Positions 14,401 to 26,346 of a DNA stretch of 64,000 nucleotides are shown one piece after another (position 1 is the first letter of the stretch; each line of letters begins with the position of its first letter). The translations under genes were made by a program, and so were the position numbers. Origin of the DNA: Carallia brachiata (Eukaryota; Streptophyta; Magnoliopsida; Malpighiales; Rhizophoraceae); contig JADCRB010000068.1 in NCBI GenBank assembly GCA_021464245.1, positions 9,227,391 through 9,291,390 of the forward strand. Reading direction: 5' to 3'. The notes under the pieces are model-generated. The model made no database searches. It was not told the origin of the DNA and worked only from the letters and a program-made list of their open reading frames with translations.

Positions 14401-15755
14401 TCACTTCATTTCTTGTAAATGAGTGATTTTCTTTCATTTTAAGGGCTTATTTAACCCAAATTGAACTTAAATGAAGCGTAAATGCATACAAAAACCTTTA
14501 ATTTCAATGCAAAAAGCATTTCCAACACCTTTTTGGGCGTTAAATACATTCAATTAGCTTAATAAGTGCCCAATTGATCATGATTTGTATTTATTAGTTG
14601 CATAACACCATTTGTGGTATGAATAAAGAGGTAAAATCACTTCATTTCTTGTAAATAGTGATTTTCTTTCATTTTAAGGGCTTATTTAACCCAAATTGAA
14701 CTTAAATGAAGCGTAAATGCATACAAAAACCTTTAATTTCAATGCAAAAAGCATTTCCAATACTTTTTGGGCGTTAATACATTCAATTAGCTCTAATAAG
14801 TGCCCAATTGATCATGATTTGTATTTATTAGTTGCATAACACCATTTGTGGTATGAATAAAGAGGTAAAATCACTTCATTTCTTGTAAATGAGTGATTTT
14901 CTTTCATTTTAAGGGCTTATTTAACCCAAATTGAACTTAAATGAAGCATAAATGCATACAAAAACCTTTAATTTCAATGCAAAAAGCATTTCCAACACTT
15001 TTTGGGCGTTAATTACATTCAATTAGCTCTAATAAGTGCCCAATTGATCATGATTTGTATTTATTAGTTGCATAACACCATTTGTGGTATGAATAAAGAG
15101 GTAAAATCACTTCATTTCTTGTAAATGAGTGATTTTCTTTCATTTTAAGGGCTTATTTAACCCAAATTGAACTTAAATGAAGCGTAAATGCATACAAAAA
15201 CCTTTAATTTCAATGCAAAAAGCATTTCCAACACCTTTTTGGGCGTTAAATACATTCAATTAGCTCTAATAAGTGCCCAATTGATCATGATTTGCATTTA
15301 TTAGTTGCATAAGACCATTTGTGGTATGAATAAAGAGGCAAAATCACTTCATTTCTTGTAAATAAGTGATTTTCTTTCATTTTAAGGGCTTATTTAACCC
15401 AAATTGAACTTAAATGAAGCGTAAAATGCATACAAAAACCTTTAATTTCAATGCAAAAAGCATTTCCAACACCTTTTTGGGCGTTAAATACATTCAATTA
15501 GCTTAATAAGTGCCCAATTGATCATGATTTGTATTTATTAGTTGCATAAGACCATTTGTGGTATGAATAAAGAGGCAAAATCACTTCATTTCTTGTAAAT
15601 AAGTGATTTTCTTTCATTTTAAGGGCTTATTTAACCCAAATTGAACTTAAATGAAGCGTAAATGCATACAAAAACCTTTAATTTCAATGCAAAAAGCATT
15701 TCCAACACCTTTTTGGGCGTTAAATACATTCAATTAGCTTTAATAAGTGCCCAAT
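11490..15755 (+). repeat. satellite block B (homogenised 'gtggtatg / ttgggcgtt' variant)
   Basis: About 18 consecutive monomers of one variant, diagnosed by 'tttttgggcgtt', 'catttgtggtatgaataaag', 'gaagcgtaaatgcatac' and often 'ttgtaaatgagtg'. The monomers are much more alike than those of block A. The landmark 'cctttaattt' repeats at 13077, 13314 and 13551, exactly 237 bp apart. This indicates recent local amplification or gene conversion. It is bounded by Ns on both sides. Confidence 0.95.
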
Positions 15756-15759
15756 NNNN
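15756..15759. other. assembly gap (NNNN) in satellite
   Basis: Four Ns interrupt a monomer between 'gtgcccaat' and 'ataagacc'. The satellite variant on the right differs from that on the left, so sequence is likely missing or collapsed here. Confidence 0.9.
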
Positions 15760-18035
15760 ATAAGACCATTTGTGGCATGAATATAAGAGGCAAAATCGCT
15801 TCATTTGTTGTAAATAAGTGATTTTTTTCATTTTAAGGGCTTATTTAACCCAAATTGAACATAATGAAGCGTAAATGCATACAAAAACCTTTAATTTAAT
15901 GCAAAAAGCATTTCCAACACATTTTTGGGCGTTAAATACATTCAATTAGCTCTAATAAGTGCCCAATTGATCATGATTTGCATTTATTAGTTGGATAAGA
16001 CCATTTGTGGCATGAATAAAGAGGCAAAATCGCTTCATTTGTTGTAAATAAGTGATTTTTTTTCATTTTAAGGGTTATTTAACCCAAATTGAACATAAAT
16101 GAAGCGTAAATGCATACAAAAACCTTTAATCCTAATGCAAAACGCATTTCCAACACATTTTTGGGCGTTAAATACATTCAATTAGCTCTAATAAGTGCCC
16201 AATTGATCATGATTTGCATTTATTAGTTGGATAAGACCATTTGTGGCATGAATAAAGAGGCAAAATCGCTTCATTTGTTGTAAATAAGTGATTTTCTTTC
16301 ATTTTAAGGGCTTATTTAACAAATTGAACTTAAATGAAGCGTAAATGCATACAAAAACCTTTAATTTCAATGCAAAAAGCATTTCCAACACATTTTTGGG
16401 CGTTAAATACATTCAATTAGCTCTAATAAGTGCCCAATTGATCATGATTTGCATTTATTAGTTGGATAAGACCATTTGTGGCATGAATAAAGAGGCAAAA
16501 TCGCTTCATTTGTTGTAAATAAGTGATTTTCTTTCATTTTAAGGGCTTATTTAACCAAATTGAACTTAAATGAAGCGTAAATGCATACAAAAACCTTTAA
16601 TTTCAATGCAAAAAGCATTTCCAACACCTTTTTGGGCGTTAAATACATTCAATTAGCTCTAATAAGTGCCCAATTGATCATGATTTGCATTTATTAGTTG
16701 GATAAGACCATTTGTGGCATGAATAAAGAGGCAAAATCGCTTCATTTGTTGTAAATAAGTGATTTTTTTCATTTTAAGGGCTTATTTAACCCAAATTGAA
16801 CAAATGAAGCGTAAATGCATACAAAAACCTTTAATTTAATGCAAAAAGCATTTCCAACACATTTTTGGGCGTTAAATACATTCAATTAGCTCTAATAAGT
16901 GCCCAATTGATCATGATTTGCATTTATTAGTTGGATAAGACCATTTGTGGCATGAATAAAGAGGCAAAATCGCTTCATTTGTTGTAAATAAGTGATTTTT
17001 TCATTTTAAGTTTCTTATTGTTAAGTGCATTTTATTTAACCCAAATTGAACATAAATGAAGCGTAAATGCATACAAAAACCTTTAATCAATGCAAAAAGC
17101 ATTTCCAACACTTTTTGGGCGTTAAATACATTCAATTAGCTCTAATAAGTGCCCAATTGATCATGATTTGCATTTATTAGTTGGATAAGACCATTTGTGG
17201 CATGAATAAAGAGGCAAAATCGCTTCATTTGTTGTAAATAAGTGATTTTTTTTCATTTTAAGGGCTTATTTAACAAATTGAACTTAAATGAAGCGTAAAT
17301 GCATACAAAAACCTTTAATTTCAATGCAAAAAGCATTTCCAACACTTTTTGGGCGTTAAATACATTCAATTAGCTCTAATAAGTGCCCAATTGATCATGA
17401 TTTGCATTTATTAGTTGCATAAGACCATTTGTGGCATGAATAAAGAGGCAAAATCGCTTCATTTGTTGTAAATAAGTGATTTTCTTTCATTTTAAGGGCT
17501 TATTTAACCCAAATTGAACTTAAATGAAGCGTAAATGCATACAAAAACCTTTAATTTCAATGCAAAAGCATTTCCAACACTTTTTGGGCGTTAAATACAT
17601 TCAATTAGCTCTAATAAGTGCCCAATTGATCATGATTTGCATTTATTAGTTGGATAAGACCATTTGTGGCATGAATAAAGAGGCAAAATCGCTTCATTTG
17701 TTGTAAATAAGTGATTTTCTTTCATTTTAAGGGCTTATTTAACCCAAATTGAACTTAAATGAAGCGTAAATGCATACAAAAACCTTTAATTTCAATGCAA
17801 AAAGCATTTCCAACACCTTTTTGGGCGTTAAATACATTCAATTAGCTCTAATAAGTGCCCAATTGATCATGATTTGCATTTATTAGTTGATAAGACCATT
17901 TTGGCATGAATAAAGAGGCAAAATCGCTTCATTTGTTGTAAATAAGTGATTTTCTTTCATTTTAAGGGCTTATTTAACCAAATTGAACTTAAATGAAGCG
18001 TAAATGCATACAAAAACCTTTAATTTCAATGCAAA
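15760..18035 (+). repeat. satellite block C ('ttggataag / ttgttgtaaat' variant)
   Basis: About 9-10 near-identical monomers marked by 'tagttggataagacc', 'tcgcttcatttgttgtaaat' and 'acatttttgggcgtt'. One monomer near 17010-17033 carries an extra ~20 bp (tttcttattgttaagtgc) replacing 'ggcttattt'. The block is flanked by N gaps. Confidence 0.94.
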
Positions 18036-18036
18036 N
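18036..18036. other. assembly gap (single N) in satellite
   Basis: An N lies between 'aatgcaaa' and 'tcaattagctc'. The expected ~40 bp of the monomer between those landmarks is absent, so the join drops sequence. The variant composition also changes here. Confidence 0.88.
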
Positions 18037-21000
18037 TCAATTAGCTCTAATAAGTGCCCAATTGATCATGATTTGCATTTATTAGTTGCATAACACCATT
18101 TGGGGTATGAATAAAGAGGAAAAAATCACTTCATTTCTTGTAAATGAGTGATTTTCCTTCATTTTAAGGGTTCATTTAACCCAAATTGAACTTAAATGAA
18201 GTATAAATGCATACAAAAACCTTTAATTCCAATGTAAAAAGCATTTCCAACACCTTTTTGGGCGTTAAATACATTCATTTAGCTTTAATAAGTGCCCAAT
18301 TGATCATGATTTGCATTTATTAGTTGCATAATACCATTTATGGCATGAATAAAGAGGCAAAATCACTTCATTTCTTGTGCGTAAATGGATACAAAAACCT
18401 TTAATTTCAATGCAAAAAGCATTTTCAGTACCTTTTGGGGCGTTAAATACATTCAATTAGCTCTAATAAGTGCACAATTGATCATGATTTGCATTTATCA
18501 GTTGCATAAGACCATTTGTGGCTTGAATAAAGAGGCAAATCACTTCATTTATTGTAAATAAGTGATTTTCTTTCATTTTAAGGGCTTATTTAACCCAAAT
18601 TGAACTTAAATGAAGCGTAAATGCATACAAAAACCTTTAATTTCAATGCAAAAAGCATTTCCAACACCTTTTGATGTGTTAAATGCGCTCAATTAGCTCT
18701 AATAAGTGCCCAATTAATCATGATTTGCATTTATTAGTTGCATAAGACCATTTGTGGCATGAATAAAGAGGCAAAATCACTTCATTTCTTGTAAATAAGT
18801 GATTTCCTTTTATTTTAAGGGCTTATTTAACCCAAATTGAACTTAAATTAAGCATAAATGCATACCAAAACCATTAATTTCAATGCAAAAACGCATTTTC
18901 AACACCTTTTCGGGCGTTAAATACATTCAATTAGCTCTAATAAGTGCCCAATTGATCATCATTTTCATTTATTAGTTGCATAAGACTTTTTGTGGCATGA
19001 ATAAAGAGGCAAAATCACTTCATTTCTTGTAAATAAGTGGTTTGCTTTAATTTTAAGAGCTTATTTAATCCAAATTAAACTGAAATGAAGCACAAATGCA
19101 TACAAAAACCTTTAATTTCAATGCAAAACGCATTTTCAACACCTTTTCGGGCGTTAAATACATTCAATTAGCTCTAATAAGTGCCCAATTGATCATCATT
19201 TTCATTTATTAGTTGCATAAGACCATTTGTGGCATGAATAAAGAGGCAAAATCACTTCATTTCTTGTAAATACGTGATTTTCTTTCATTTTAAGGGCTTA
19301 TTTAACCCAAATTGAACTTGAATGAAGCATAAGTGCATACAAAAACCTTTAATTTTAATGCAAAAGGCATTTCCAACACCTGTTAGGGTGTTAAATACAT
19401 TCAATTTGCTCTAATAGGTGCCCAATTGATCATGATTTGCATTTATTAGTTGCATAAGGCCATTTGTGGCATGAATAAAGAGGCAAAATCACTTTATTTA
19501 TTGTAAATAAGTGATTTTCTTTCATTTTAAGGGCATATTTAACCCAAGTTGAACTTAAATGAAGCATAAATGCATACAAAAACCTTTAATTCCAATGTAA
19601 AAAGCATTTCCAACACCTTTTTGGGCGTTAAATACATTCATTTAGCTGTAATAAGTGCCCAATTGATCATGATTTGCATTTATTAGTTGCATAATACCAT
19701 TTATGGCATGAATAAAGAGGCAAAATCACTTCATTTCTTGTGCGTAAATGGATACAAAAACCTTTAATTTCAATGCAAAAAGCATTTTCAGTACCTTTTG
19801 GGGTGTTAAATACATTCAATTAGCTCTAATAAGTGCACAATTGATCATGATTTGCATTTATCAGTTGCATAAGACCATTTGTGGCTTGAATAAAGAGGCA
19901 AAATCACTTCATTTATTGTAAATAAGTGATTTTCTTTCATTTTAAGGGCTTATTTAACCCAAATTGAACTTAAATGAAGCGTAAATTCATACAAAAACCT
20001 TTAATTTCAATGCAAAAAACATTTCCAACACATTTTTGGGCGTTAAATACATTCAATTAGCTCTAATAAGTGCCCAATTGATCATGGCATGAATAAAGAG
20101 GCAAAATCACTTCATTTCTTGTAAATAAGTGATTTTATTTTATTTTAAGGGCTCATTTAACCCAAATTGAACATAAATGAAGCATAAATGTATACAAAAA
20201 CCTTTAATTTCAATGCAAAACGCATTTCCAACACCTTTTAAGGCGTTAAATACATTCAATTAGCCCTAATAAGTGCCCAATTGATCATGATTTGCATTTA
20301 TTAGTTGCATAAGACCATTTGTGGCATGAATAAAGAGGCAAAATCGCTTCATTTGTTGTAAATAAGTGATTTTCTTTCATTTTAAGGGCTTATTTAACCC
20401 AAATTGAACTTAAATGAAGCGTAAATGCATAAAAAAAACCATTAATTTCAATGCAAAAAGCATTTCCAACACCATTTTGGGCGTTAAATACTTTCAATTA
20501 GCTCTAATAAGTGAACAATTGATTATGATTTGCATTTATTAGTTGCATAAGACCATTTATGGCATGAATAAAGAGGCAAAATCACTTCATTTCTTGTAAA
20601 TAAGTGATTTTCTTTCATTTAAGGACTTATTTAACCCAAATAGAACTGAAATGAAGCATAAATGCATTCAAAAACCTTTAATTTCAATGCAAAAAGCATT
20701 TCCAACACCTTTTTGGGCGTTAAATACGTTCAATTAGCCCTAATAAGTACCCAATTGATCATGATTTGCATTTATTAGTTGGATAAGACCATTTGTGGCA
20801 TGAATAAAGAGGCAAAATCACTTTATTTCTTATAGATAAGTGATTTTCTTTCTTTTTAAGGGCTTATTTAACCCAAATTGAACTTAAATGAAGAATAAAT
20901 GCATACAAAAACCTTTAATTTCAAAGCAAAAAGCATTTCCAACACCTTTTGAGGTGTTAAATGCGCTCAATTAGCTCTAATAAGTGCCCAATTAATCATG

Positions 21001-24000
21001 ATTTGCATTTATTAGTTGCATAAGACCATTTGTGGCATGAATAAAGAGGCAAAATCACTTCATTTCTTGTAAATAAGTGATTTCCTTTTATTTTAAGGGC
21101 TTATTTAACCCAAATTGAACTTAAATTAAGCATAAATGCATACCAAAACCATTAATTTCAATGCAAAACGCATTTTCAACACCTTTTCGGGCGTTAAATA
21201 CATTCAATTAGCTCTAATAAGTGCCCAATTGATCATCATTTTCATTTATTAGTTGCATAAGACTTTTTGTGGCATGAATAAAGAGGCAAAATCACTTCAT
21301 TTCTTGTAAATAAGTGGTTTGCTTTCATTTTAAGAGCTTATTTAATCCAATTAAACTGAAATGAAGCACAAATGCATACAAAAACCTTTAATTTCAATGC
21401 AAAACGCATTTTCAACACCTTTTCGGGCGTTAAATACATTCAATTAGCTCTAATAAGTGCCCAATTGATCATCATTTTCATTTATTAGTTGCATAAGACC
21501 ATTTGTGGCATGAATAAAGAGGCAAAATCACTTCATTTCTTGTAAATACGTGATTTTCTTTCATTTTAAGGGCTTATTTAACCCAAATTGAACTTGAATG
21601 AAGCATAAGTGCATACAAAAACCTTTAATTTTAATGCAAAAGGCATTTTCAACACCTGTTAGGGTGTTAAATACATTCAATTTGCTCTAATAGGTGCCCA
21701 ATTGATCATGATTTGCATTTATTAGTTGCATAAGGCCATTTGTGGCATGAATAAAGAGGCAAAATCACTTTATTTATTGTAAATAAGTGATTTTCTTTCA
21801 TTTTAAGGGCATATTTAACCCAAGTTGAACTTAAATGAAGCATAAATGCATACAAAAACTTTTAATTTCAATGCAAAACGCATTTCCAACACCTTTTAGG
21901 GTGTTAAATACATTCACTTAGCTCTAATAAGTGTGCAATTGATCCTTATTTGCTTTTATTAGTTGCATAAAACCATTTGTGACATGAATGAAGAGGCTAA
22001 ATCGCTTAATTTCTTGCAAATAAGTGATTTTCTTTAATTTTATTGCTTATTTAACCCAAGTTGAACTTAAATGAAGAATAAATGCTTACAAAAATCTTTA
22101 ATTTCAATGCAAAAAGCATTTCCAACACCTTTTGGTGTGTTAAATGCGTTCAATTAGCTCTAATAAGTGCCCAATTGATTATGATTTGCATTTATTAGTT
22201 GCATAAGACCATTTGTGGCATGAATAAAGAGGCAAAATTACTTCGTTTCTTGTAAATAAGTGATTTTCTTTCATTTTAAGGGCTTATTTAACCCAAATTG
22301 AACTTAAATGAAGCATAAATGCATACAAAACCTTTAATTTAAACGCAAAACGCATTTCCAACACCTTTTCGTGCGTTAAATACATTCAATTAGCTCTAAT
22401 AAGTGCCCAATTGATCATGATTTGCATTTATTAGTTGGGTAAGACCATTTATGGCATGAATAAAGAGGCAAAATCGCTTCATTTGTTGTAAATAAGTGAT
22501 TTTCTTTCATTTTAAGTGCTTATTTAACCCAAATTGAATTTAATGAAGCATAAGTCCATACAAAAACCTTTAATTTTAATGCAAAAAGCATTTCCAACAC
22601 TTGTTAGGGTGTTAAATACATTCAATTGGCTCTAATAAGTGTCTAATTGATCATGATTTGCATTTATTAGTTGCATAAGGCCATTTGTGGCATGAATAAA
22701 GAGGCAAAATTACTTTATTTCTTGTAAAAAAGTGATTTTCTTTCATTTTAAGGACTTATTTAACCTAAGTTGAACTTAAATGAAGTATGAATGCATACCA
22801 AAACCTTTAATTTCAATGCAAAACGCATTTCCAACTCCTTTTAGGGCGTTAAATACATTCAATTAGCTCTAATAAGTATGCAGTTGATCCTTATTTGCAT
22901 TTATTAGTTCCATAAAACTATTTGTGGCCTGAATAAAGAGGCTAAATCAGTTCATTTCTTGTAAATAAGTGATTTTCTTTCATTTTAAGGGCTTATTTAA
23001 CCTAAGTTGAACTTAAATGAAGTATAAATGCATACAAAAACCTTTAATTTCAATGCAAAACGTATTTGCAACACCTTTTAGGGTGTTAAATACATTCAAT
23101 TAGCTCTAATAAGTGTGCAATTGATCCTTATTTGTATTTATTAGTTGCAAAAAACTATTTGTGGCATGAATAAAGAGGCTAAATCGCTTCATTTCTTGCA
23201 AATAAATGGTTTTCTTTTACTTTTATAGCTTATTTAACCCAAATTGAACTTAAATGAAGAATAAATCCTTACAAAAAACTTTAATTTTAATGCAAAACGC
23301 ATTTCCAACACCTTTTAGGGTGTTAAATGCATTCAATTACCTCTAATAAGCGTGCAATTGATCCTTATTTACATTTATTAGTTGCATAAAACTATATGTG
23401 GCATGAATAAAAAGGCTAAATCGCTTCATTTCTTACAAATAAGTGATTTTCTTTTACTTTAATAGCTTATTTAACCCAAATTGAACTTAAATGAAGAATA
23501 AATGCATACAAAAATCTTTAATTTCAATGCAAAAAGCATTTCCAACACCTTTTGGTCTGTTAAATGCGTTTAATTAGCTCTAATAAGTGTGCAATTGATC
23601 CTTATTTGCATTTATTAGTAGCATAAAACCATTTATGGCATGAATAAAGAGGCTAAATCAGTTCATTTCTTGTAAATAATTGATTTTCTTTCATTTTAAG
23701 GGCTTATTTGACCGAAATTGAACTTAAATGAAGTATAAATGCATACAAAAACCTTTAATTTCAATGCAAAACGCATTTCCAACACATTTTAGGGTGTTAA
23801 ATACATTCAATTAGCTCTAATAAGTGTGCAATTGATCCTTATTTGCATTTATTAGTTGCATAAAACCGTTTGTGGCATGAATAAAGAGGCAAAATCGCTT
23901 CATTTCTTGCAAATAAGTGATTTTCTTTAATTTTATTGCTTATTTAACCCAAATTGAACTTAAATGAAGAATAAATGCTTACAAAAATCTTTAATTTCAA

Positions 24001-25378
24001 TGGAAAACGCATTTTCAACACCTTTTGGTGTGTTAAATGCGTTCAATTGGATCTATTATATGCCCAATTGATCGTGATTTGCATTTAACAGTTGCATAAG
24101 ACCATTTGTGGCATGAATAAAAAGGGAAAATCGCTTCATTTCTTGTGAATAAGTGATTTTCTTTCATTTTAAGAACTTATTTAACCCAAATTGGACTTGA
24201 ATGAAGCATAAATGTATACAAAAACCTTTAATTTCAACGCAAAACGCATTTCCAACACCTTTTAGAGTGTTAAGTACATTCAATTACCTCAAATAAGTGT
24301 TCAATTGATCCTTATTTGCTTTTATTAGTTGCATAAAATCATTTTTGATATGAATAAAGAGGCTAAATCGCTTAATTTCTTGCAAATAAGTGATTTTCTT
24401 TAATTTTATTGCTTATTTAACCCAAATTGAACTTAAATGAAGAATAAATGCTTGCAAAAATCTTTAATTTCAATGCAAAAAGCATTTCCAACACCTTTTG
24501 GTGTGTTAAATGCGTTCAATTAGCTCTAATAAGTGTCCAATTGATCATGATTTGCATTTATTAGTTACATAAGACCATTTGTTGCATGAATAAAGAGGAA
24601 AAATCAATTCATTTCTTGTAAATAAGTGATTTTGTTTCATTTTAAGGGCTTATTTAACCCAAATTGAACTTAAATGAAGCATAAATACATACAAAAACGT
24701 TTAATTTCAACGCAAAACGTATTTCCAACACCTTTTCGGGCGTTAAATACTTTCAATTAGCTCTAATAAGTGCCCAATTGATCATAATTTGCATTTATTA
24801 GTTCCATAAGACCATTTGTGGCAGGAATAAAGAGGCAAAATCACTTAGGCAAAATCACTTCATTTCTTATAAATAAGTGATTTTCGTTCATTTTAAGGGC
24901 TTATTTAACCTAAATTGAACGTAAATGAAGCATAAATGCATACGAAAACCTTTAATTTCAATGCAAAAAGCATTTCCAACACCTTTTAGGGTGTTAAATA
25001 CATTCAATTAGCTCTAATAAGTGCCCAATTGATCATCATTTGCATTTATTAGTTGCGTAAGACCATTTGTGGCATGACTAAAGAGGCAAAATCACTTTAT
25101 TTTTTGTAAATAAGTGATTTTGTTTCATTTTAAAGGCTTATTTAACCCAAGTTGAACTTAAATGATGTATAAATGCATACAAAAACCTTTAATTTCAATG
25201 CAAAAGGCATTTTCAACACCTTTTGGGGTGTTAAATGCGTTCAATTGGCTCTAATAAGTGACAAATTGATCATGATTTGCATTTATTAGTTGCATAAGAC
25301 CTTTTGTGGCATCAATAAAGAGGCAAAATCACTTCATTTCTTGTAAATAAGTGATTTTCTTTCATTTTAAGGGCTTAT
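18037..25378 (+). repeat. satellite block D (diverged, several subfamilies)
   Basis: About 31 monomers, more diverged than blocks B and C. One subfamily (from about 21.8 kb) has 'gtgtgcaattgatccttatttg', 'gaggctaaatcgcttcatttc' and 'gaagaataaatgcttac'. Internal deletions occur. Two monomers lack the same ~59 bp after 'catttcttgt' (18379 and 19741), and one near 20085 lacks ~34 bp between 'gatcat' and 'ggcatgaata'. At 24841-24862 'aggcaaaatcactt' is duplicated in tandem. The last five bases (cttat, 25374-25378) are the target duplication of the retroelement that follows. Confidence 0.95.
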
Positions 25379-25985
25379 TGATGTGAGCTTGGCTAGCACC
25401 CTCACTACATGATTTGGTGTGATTTTATGGCTCGGTGGACTTTCCTTGCAGAGCAAGAAACGTGCTTTACTTGTAGAGCAAACAATAAAGATTAGAGGTC
25501 CTACAAGTGTACATCAATGTGATCCAAGTGCAAGAAGAGGAGTGTTAACCAAATTGAAGAAGATTGGGCCAACAAGAATTATTTGGGCCTAATGCATACA
25601 AGATTATGTGTGGACTGATTTGGATTGTTTAGCTTAGAGCTTTAATTGTTGTTTTGGGCCAAACAATGTTTTATTTAAGCCCAATCCGTTTGCAAGTAGG
25701 AATTAGTTTTAATTTTCAAGTTTCTAGTTGAATTAGGTTTTCTTTATTTGTGTAGGAACTTGGTTTTTTAGTCTTAGTAGGTTTTCTAGTCTTAGTAGGT
25801 TTAAAACCCTAACTATTTGGGTTTGCCTATAAAAGGCTTGTAAGACTCTTTTATTTTAAGAATTGAATAATTTTGATGAATTGAGAATTAGAACAATCAT
25901 TCTTTGGAGTTTCAGAACTCTTTTACTGAACTTATCAAGCATACCTCCTAGTAGCGTTCAATCCAAGTCTCATCACCCTCCTTCT
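25379..25985 (+). repeat. inverted LTR fragment at left end of copy 1
   Basis: Starts TGATGTGAGC in plus orientation, opposite to the rest of the element. It includes a TATA box (TATAAAA, 25828-25834) in 'gcctataaaaggc', which matches the LTRs of copy 2, and an internal 17-bp tandem repeat 'ctagtcttagtaggtt' near 25780-25800. It stops at 'caccctccttcttcc', before the U5 end. There it joins an RT fragment through a stretch that both sequences share (aggaagaaggagggtgat on the minus strand). Confidence 0.85.
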
Positions 25986-26154
25986 TCCTAATTTGATGAT
26001 ATCCACTTTTAAGATCAATTTTGGAGAACACACAAGAACCATGCAATTCATCCAACATGTCATCTAACATAGGAATGGGATGACGATACTTTACAGTGAT
26101 TTTGTTGACCGCTCGGCAATCAACGCACATTCTCCACGTTCCATCCTTCTTGTT
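25972..26154 (-). pseudogene. captured Ty3/gypsy reverse transcriptase fragment
   Basis: Minus-strand translation gives about 55 residues of the N-terminal part of a gypsy reverse transcriptase, with the motifs [34 protein letters not shown]. These are the conserved RT finger and motif-A region. The catalytic YxDD box and everything downstream are absent. It lies between two LTR pieces, so it is a foreign segment rather than part of this element's own pol. Both borders show microhomology with LTR sequence (aacaagaa on one side, aggaagaaggagggtgat on the other). Probably copied from an autonomous partner RNA. Confidence 0.85.
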
Positions 26155-26346
26155 GGCCCAATCTTCCTCAATTTGGTTAACACTCCTCTTCTTGCACTTG
26201 GATCACATTGATGTAGACTTGTAGGACCTCTAATCTTCATTGCTTGCTCTACAAGTAAAGCACGTTTCTTGCTCTTCAAGGAAAGTCCACCGAGCCATAA
26301 AATCACACCAAATCATGTAGTGAGGGTGTTAGCCAAGCTCACATCA
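26155..26346 (-). repeat. 3' LTR stub (U3 start) of copy 1
   Basis: Immediately after the PPT the minus strand begins TGATGTGAGCTTGGCTAAC, the true LTR start in sense orientation. It continues for about 190 bp to 'attgggccaacaagaa', where it switches into the RT fragment. No TATA, R or U5 is present in this sense-oriented piece, so the element has no complete sense 3' LTR. Confidence 0.85.
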
